A stretch of DNA of 64,000 nucleotides from Amoebidium appalachense. Taxonomy: Eukaryota; Ichthyosporea. The translations under genes and the position numbers were made by a program. A model generated the notes under the pieces. The model was not told the DNA's origin. It did not search any database and saw only the letters and a list, made by a program, of their open reading frames with translations. Positions 59,112 to 64,000 of this stretch are shown here, piece by piece; the first letter of the stretch is position 1; each line of letters starts with the position of its first letter. The stretch lies in NCBI GenBank assembly GCA_963693365.1, contig CAVNZM010000009.1, positions 9,734,001 through 9,798,000 on the forward strand, in the 5' to 3' direction.

Positions 59112-62100
59112 ATGCCGCAAATTCCGTGTCCAGAATGCATTTTTTCTTTCAAAAACAGAGCTGGTATGGAGAGCCACCGTGTATTTACACATAAAAGGAC
59201 AAGAGAAGAGCTTGAGCGGGAAAACCAGATCCGAACACGTGGTGATGCACGCACCCAGCAGCATGAGCATGAGCCAGAGGGTGATGATCATGATGGTGGG
59301 TGGGAGGACCTACCAGAGCTACCCGCGGACCCTGAGGACCCTCCCGTCGTAGAATCAATACCCCCAGAATGCACACACCATCTCATGTTCCTCAGGGACG
59401 GGGATCAGTATCATGCTCTGAAGGACAAGTTAATCCAAAAGCAAAAGCAACAGTATGTAGTGCCAACCAGGGACATGATTCATTCTTGGGGCAAGTGAAC
59501 GTCCCAGAGGGACAAAAAGCATACATTAAAGATGTCAGTGAGTTCATCGAACATCTACGGGAGGACCCCGACTACCCGTTCGCCAACAAGGCCGAGGTAG
59601 GGATTTGCTTTGGTGCAATAATGATAGAAGAATGAGCCTTTATATACAACTACAACTGTAAAGTACCTTTCTAGTACTCTGGTGGATATCGTTCTGATAT
59701 ACATATGGATATGCAACAGTGCACCGTCCTATTACCATTTTTTGTCATGCATATGGTGCTGATTATAAATGACGCCTCTGATCCCTGCAGGCAGATATGG
59801 CCCACTACTTCCATGAAAACAAGACGTCCATTGCGGCCGCAGACCGCCTTCTGGGACTCATGAGGGAGCATGCCCATGGTGATCTTGCCCAAGACACGTT
59901 TCCCAAGAAGGTCGAACACCTGCACAAGAAGATGGACACCATCCCCAGTCTGGTAAGCGTGTAGATCTGGAAGGGGAAAAAAAAAATGCCCGAAACCCTA
60001 GATCCAAAGATTGCTGGTTACCGTTGGTTGGTTTGTTCGCGCCCGCGCCCACATCTAGATCTGGATCCGATTCAACAAATTCAATTGGAGATACGATTGG
60101 CTGTATGGTTGGAATCTGCATACCTGCATAGATGCAGGCAAACACAGCTAACAAATTTCGCTTGCCCGAAATCATGCCACCTACACGCACCACAAGTGCG
60201 TACACGGTTGCACATATCTATCCCCTATCCTCACGCAAATACACTACCCACACATGACAACCACACCGAAACATTACAGGCGTTTTCTCGCATGGAGGTG
60301 GACCTGCACCGCCCTGGCATCAACAAGGCAGTTGTCATGTACAGAGATATTGGCGACTGCATCCAGCGTGTGCTCCTTCACCCCACGCTTGAAAAGGATG
60401 GCTCCATTACCTATAAGACAGAGTTTCCGGTTGATGATTTGGGCCGTAGGGTATACACAGACCACATGGATGGTGACTGGGCAATAAGGGAGGAGCTGAA
60501 GATACCAGTTGGGGGCACCCTCTGGTCGATTATTGTGTACTCTGACCAGACCCAGCTCACGTCGTTTGCAGGGAAGAAAGCGTATCCTGTCTACATCTGT
60601 GGTGGTAACATTAACAAGAACGTCAGATCAGGCGACTGGAGCAAGTCAGTAGTCGGTCAAGTAACAATATTATTTCAATGATTATTTTTTCCCCATAATT
60701 TTCTGTTTTTTGGCCGGGGCAAATGCACACATGCATGGATCTAGAGACGGGCATGGACTAGTTTAGGGCGCCGCGTTTGCGTCTGTGGCTTGTGTAAGAT
60801 AATAACCCGGGCTTTGCAGGCTTCCAATTGCGTACATCCCCGAGCTGGATATCTCGAATGGAAAGAAGGTTTCAGAGGCAGTCAAGTCCAAAGCGCGACT
60901 GCAACTGTTTCATGAGATCATCGACCGAGTCATCGGCGAACCCCTGCGTGCAATGAACGCGAAAGGGCGGTGGTTTTACTGCGGGAGCGACAGGATGTGG
61001 CGGCTTATGTTCCCACGTGTATCGTACTACGTTACGGACTGGCCTGAGGGGCGCAAGGTGACATGTACCAGGCAAGTATTTAAATATATCATTATGGTAT
61101 TAGTCGTATATACATGTTTTAGGTTTTGGATATCATTCATGTACCTTGAAACCCAAGCAACAGTATCATAATGATATCATTCACGTACATTGAAATCCAC
61201 TTTTTTTTGCCATTGACACACACGTATACATACTAACCTGTTTTTGTTCCTTGACAGGTCCGGGGTTGCCACTGCCAGCCCATGTCATAAATGCTGGGAA
61301 TCATGCGAGACACTGTGCGAGGTGTGGAACCCAAAACCACTGAAGACAGAGGAGGCAGTCAGTGCCATCTATTCTAAGGTGGCTGACCTGCGTTCAGACG
61401 GGCAATCTGCTCTCGCGAGCGAGTTGCTGAAACAAGCCTCGCTTCAGGACTTCACAGCGAATGCCGGCCCGGAACTACCCGGTTTCTGGTGGCTGTGGGG
61501 CGTTCCCATTGAACGCATGCACCAGGCAGAGAGTGGTGTGTTTAAGCAAATGATCATCGAATACAAACAGTATGTTAAACACATCTGTGAAGTCGTTGGT
61601 GATGGGCCCGGGTCTGCTGCTGACAACCAAGCCAAGGAAATCATTCGGGAGTTTGATCGCCGGTTCAATGAATTGCCACGGTTCCACGGGCTTAGGCACT
61701 TCACCGGCACCGTGTCTGATCTGACGTTCCTTCGTGCTAACGAGCACAGAGATCTAATGAAGGTACTAGTAGCCCTCACCCCCCCCCTCCCCCTCCCCCC
61801 CCCCCCATCTACCTCCCCTCCCCCCCCCCTCTCTCAGTCCTCTCTCAGTCCCCCCCCCCCATCTACCTCCCCCCCCCCCCATCTACCTCCCCCCCCCCCC
61901 CCTCTCTCAGTCCCCCCCCCCCCATCTACCTCCCCCCCCCCCTCTCTCAGTCCCCCCCCCCTCCCCCCAACCCACCCGAGGCTCCTCCTTGCTTACTGCT
62001 TGCTCTACAAAAAACCTAAATGAAAAAACATTTCAGCACATGAACATTGTCTTCGTTTGACCATTGAACCACACACACAGGGCATCCCTTTCGTCGTCCG

Positions 62101-62970
62101 TGGCCTGCTTCCCGATGAGGCTGCCAACAGGAAAGCAGAGAAGGTGTTTGTGGGATGGAATGATTGGTACACCACTGTGACGAAGGACACGTTTACTGAG
62201 GAGGATCTGGAAGAGATGACTGCTAAATATCGGAGGTACAATATACCCCCACTGAACCATACACCCCCACCCATGTAACGGTATACTAGTACACCCCCAC
62301 ACCCACTCATTTCTGTATCATCACTTACTAAGAGGGTCACGAAAATTGGAATGTGCTTTATGATATGTCACAGTGTGTACACAGTCTCATCAGCGTGGGA
62401 CAGGTTTGCTCAGGACGCGTACGATTGCTTCAAGGAATCTACCAAGAACAACCTTCGCACAGCCAAGCTTCATGCTGGTGACCACTACGCCGATGACTAC
62501 CGTCTATTTGGTCCCCTTGAGACGGCTGAGAGCTGGGAAAGGGCCCACAAGTACTACTGCAAACTCCCGTACCGTATGACCAACAAGAACTCCACATTCA
62601 TCGTTCAGGTCAGTGTGAAGGGGGGTTTCACTGGCGGTTGGGGGGGGGGGGGAGGGGGGAAGGGGGGGGGGAAGGGGGGGGGGGGTTCTTTCTCGATTTC
62701 TTTCCCTTTCCTAATGTGGTAACTTGGTAGGTGGCAACAAAGGTTCGTCGATGGGATGCCATGGACCTGCGTCGGGCATTGCTGCAAGGTCTGCATGCAG
62801 AGATGGACAACCCACCACTTGACGTTCATGATGTACCACCTGACGTGAATGAGGCTGTTCTCGAGGAGGTGCTGGCAGGACTCGAGAGGAGGAGGACGTG
62901 GCAGTACCCGAAGTACCTGATGATGCTGGACTGGAAGCGGCAGACGAGGAGGTGACAGTTCTCATGTCAG
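59112..62970 (+). CDS. Plavaka/KDZ-like DNA transposase, right copy, complete but frameshifted
   Basis: Exons: 59112-59596, 59791-59952, 60280-60643, 60820-61071, 61258-61762, 62081-62235, 62374-62608 and 62731 to about 62970. Exon 1: C2H2 finger (CPEC, then ESHRVFTH), acidic linker, ECTHHLMFLRDG. Exons 3-4: RRVYTDHMDGDWAIREEL, then YSDQTQLTSFAGKKAYPVYI and LQLFHEIIDRVIGEPL, the hallmark Plavaka core. Exon 5: CHKC, WGVPIERMHQAESGVFKQM and FDRRFNELPRFHGLRHF. Exon 7: YRLFGPLETAESWERAHKYY. Exon 4 ends at a GC donor (CCAG|GCAAGT). In exon 1 a one-base shift near 59475 separates QKQKQQ from LGQVNVPEGQ, and in exon 8 a shift in the GAG run near 62890 separates the acidic end. It would cut and paste the transposon, with the JmjC gene as its neighbour. 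The frameshifts may be decay or sequencing error. Confidence 0.88.
61777..61975. repeat. Intronic C-rich minisatellite
   Basis: Units of C runs joined to atctacctcc and ctctctcagtcc alternate about six times in the intron between transposase exons 5 and 6. The coding strand is C-rich. The upstream exon's donor is AAG|GTACTA, and the left copy's equivalent intron begins with the same GTACTAGTA. Confidence 0.85.
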
Positions 62971-63070
62971 GTAAGGGGGGGGGGGGGGGGGGGGGGGGTG
63001 TCACTGTGGAGGGGGAGAATGGGGGGCAGGGGCAGTTAGGAAGTTAACGGGGGGGGGGGGGGGGGGGGGG
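62641..63070. repeat. Poly-G tracts near the transposase 3' end
   Basis: G runs at 62641-62684, 62976-62997 and 63050-63070. These are on the coding strand as G, opposite to the usual poly-C bias in this region's genes. Confidence 0.85.
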
Positions 63071-63078
63071 GTCATATC

Positions 63079-64000
63079 ACCCGTCGATAAAAAAACACAC
63101 ACAAATGTGCATAAAATCACCCTGGGTGCACGGGTTCGACCCAGTTTTTTTGCCCTGCAAACAGGGGGCACGTGGGGGGTGTGTGTGTGAAGTTTGGTGC
63201 ATGTACGGGCACTGGTCGGACGGGAGGGGGGTCCATCGGCCCAATTTTACAGTGATTTGTACATGAAAGCGCAGAATCAGTTATACACGAATGCAAATAC
63301 ACCTAACTCCTTCCAGAAACACAAGTAGCAAGAGTTAGGGGGCTCCCAAGTAACGTTTGGGGGTGGGGATGATGGTGCAGGGGTTTTTGGGGGGATAGGG
63401 CCATATGCCTGCCCATAAAATGAAGTCCCAGGGGGGGGTCTGAGTGTTTTAATAGGGGATATCGATAAAAACACACACAAATGTGCATAAAATCACTCTG
63501 GGTGCACGGTTTTCGACCCAGTTTTTTTGCCCTGCAAACAGGGGGCACGTGGGGGGGGGGGGTGTGAAGTTTGGTGCATGTACGGGCACTGGTCGGACGG
63601 GAGGGGGGTCCATCGGCCCGATTTTACAGTGATTTGTACATGATAGCGCAGAATCAGATATACACGAATGCAAATACACCTAACTCCTTCCAGAAACACA
63701 AGTAGCAAGAGTTAGGGGGCTCCTAAGTAACGTTTGGGGGTGGGGATGATGGTGCAGGGGTGTTTGGCGGGATAGGGCCATATGCCTGCCCATAAAATGA
63801 AGTCCCAGGGGGGTCTGAGTGTTTTAATAGGGGATATCGATAAAAAAACACACAAATGTGCATAAAATTACTCTGGATGCACGGATTTCGACCCAGTTTT
63901 TTTTTTTTGCCCTGCAAACAGGGGGCACGTGGGGGGTGTGTGTGAGAAGTTTGGTGCATGTACGGGCACTGGTTGGACGGGAGGGGGGTCCATCGGCCGG
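63079..64000. repeat. Satellite, about 376-bp unit, at least 2.4 copies, running off the window
   Basis: The landmark cgataaaa(a)acacac occurs at 63085, 63463 and 63838, giving periods of 378 and 375 bp. Each unit contains ccctgcaaacagggggcac, ggtgcatgtacgggcactgg, ccagaaacacaagtagcaag and cataaaatgaagtcccagg. The unit contains a short inverted repeat (cctgcaaacagg). Open frames on the minus strand repeat with the unit and are not genes. Confidence 0.93.

Noticed and set aside
63117-63959. Repeated minus-strand frames with MYLHSCI and RAPCLQG segments
   Set aside because: They recur once per 376-bp satellite unit with frame breaks between copies, so they are repeat-derived rather than a gene family.

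Overview
This is eukaryotic DNA: the coding exons are separated by GT-AG (and some GC-AG) introns, there are no operons or ribosome-binding sites, and the window is packed with nested retroelements, satellites, (CA)n/(GT)n runs and very long poly-C/poly-G tracts. I cannot name the organism. Plavaka-type (KDZ) DNA transposases are best known from fungi, and tyrosine-recombinase (YR) retrotransposons with split direct repeats are known from algae, fungi and invertebrates. The introns (80 bp to over 2 kb) and microsatellites are heavier than in a typical yeast or basidiomycete. No ordinary cellular housekeeping gene, tRNA or rRNA was recognised.

Outer modules. The two ends of the window hold mirror-image copies of one two-gene module. 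On the left, a Plavaka/KDZ-like transposase gene runs leftward (6470 to beyond base 1). It stands head-to-head with a multi-exon gene running rightward (7436-15863) whose first part is a JmjC Fe(II)/2-oxoglutarate dioxygenase domain resembling KDM4/JMJD2. On the right, a homologous JmjC gene runs leftward (57932-52095), head-to-head with a homologous transposase running rightward (59112-about 62970). By eye the paired proteins are only about half identical, yet order, orientation, several exon boundaries and the roughly 1 kb divergent promoter region are kept. This is the most interesting content: an apparent JmjC-carrying transposon family. All four genes show damage (frameshifts, lost exons, insertions) in this sequence.

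Inner region (about 10.9-47.3 kb). Four copies of one YR retrotransposon (gag, RT-RNase H, tyrosine recombinase; A1-ORFs-B1-A2-B2 split direct repeats) lie at 10921-14091, 21461-26922, 27790-32472 (all +) and 36271-44561 (-). Copy 2 (21461-26922) is the only one with all three ORFs apparently complete. Copies 1 and 3 share the same RT deletion and form a non-autonomous subfamily. Copy 1 sits in an intron of the left JmjC gene. Copy 3 carries a solo LTR. Copy 4 sits inside a Ty3/gypsy element (32473-47313, -) and itself holds a permuted Ty1/copia fragment in its RNase H domain.

Spacer DNA. A 183-bp satellite occurs both in the left transposase intron (4455-5455) and beside YR copy 2 (20562-21460). 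A 376-bp satellite closes the right edge. AT-rich fields of short palindrome-like motifs follow the 3' end of each JmjC gene (15864-16990 and 50931-52094) and may be transposon subterminal regions. About 17.0-20.0 kb is almost pure microsatellite. Poly-C tracts in introns and in the YR elements lie overwhelmingly on the coding strand.
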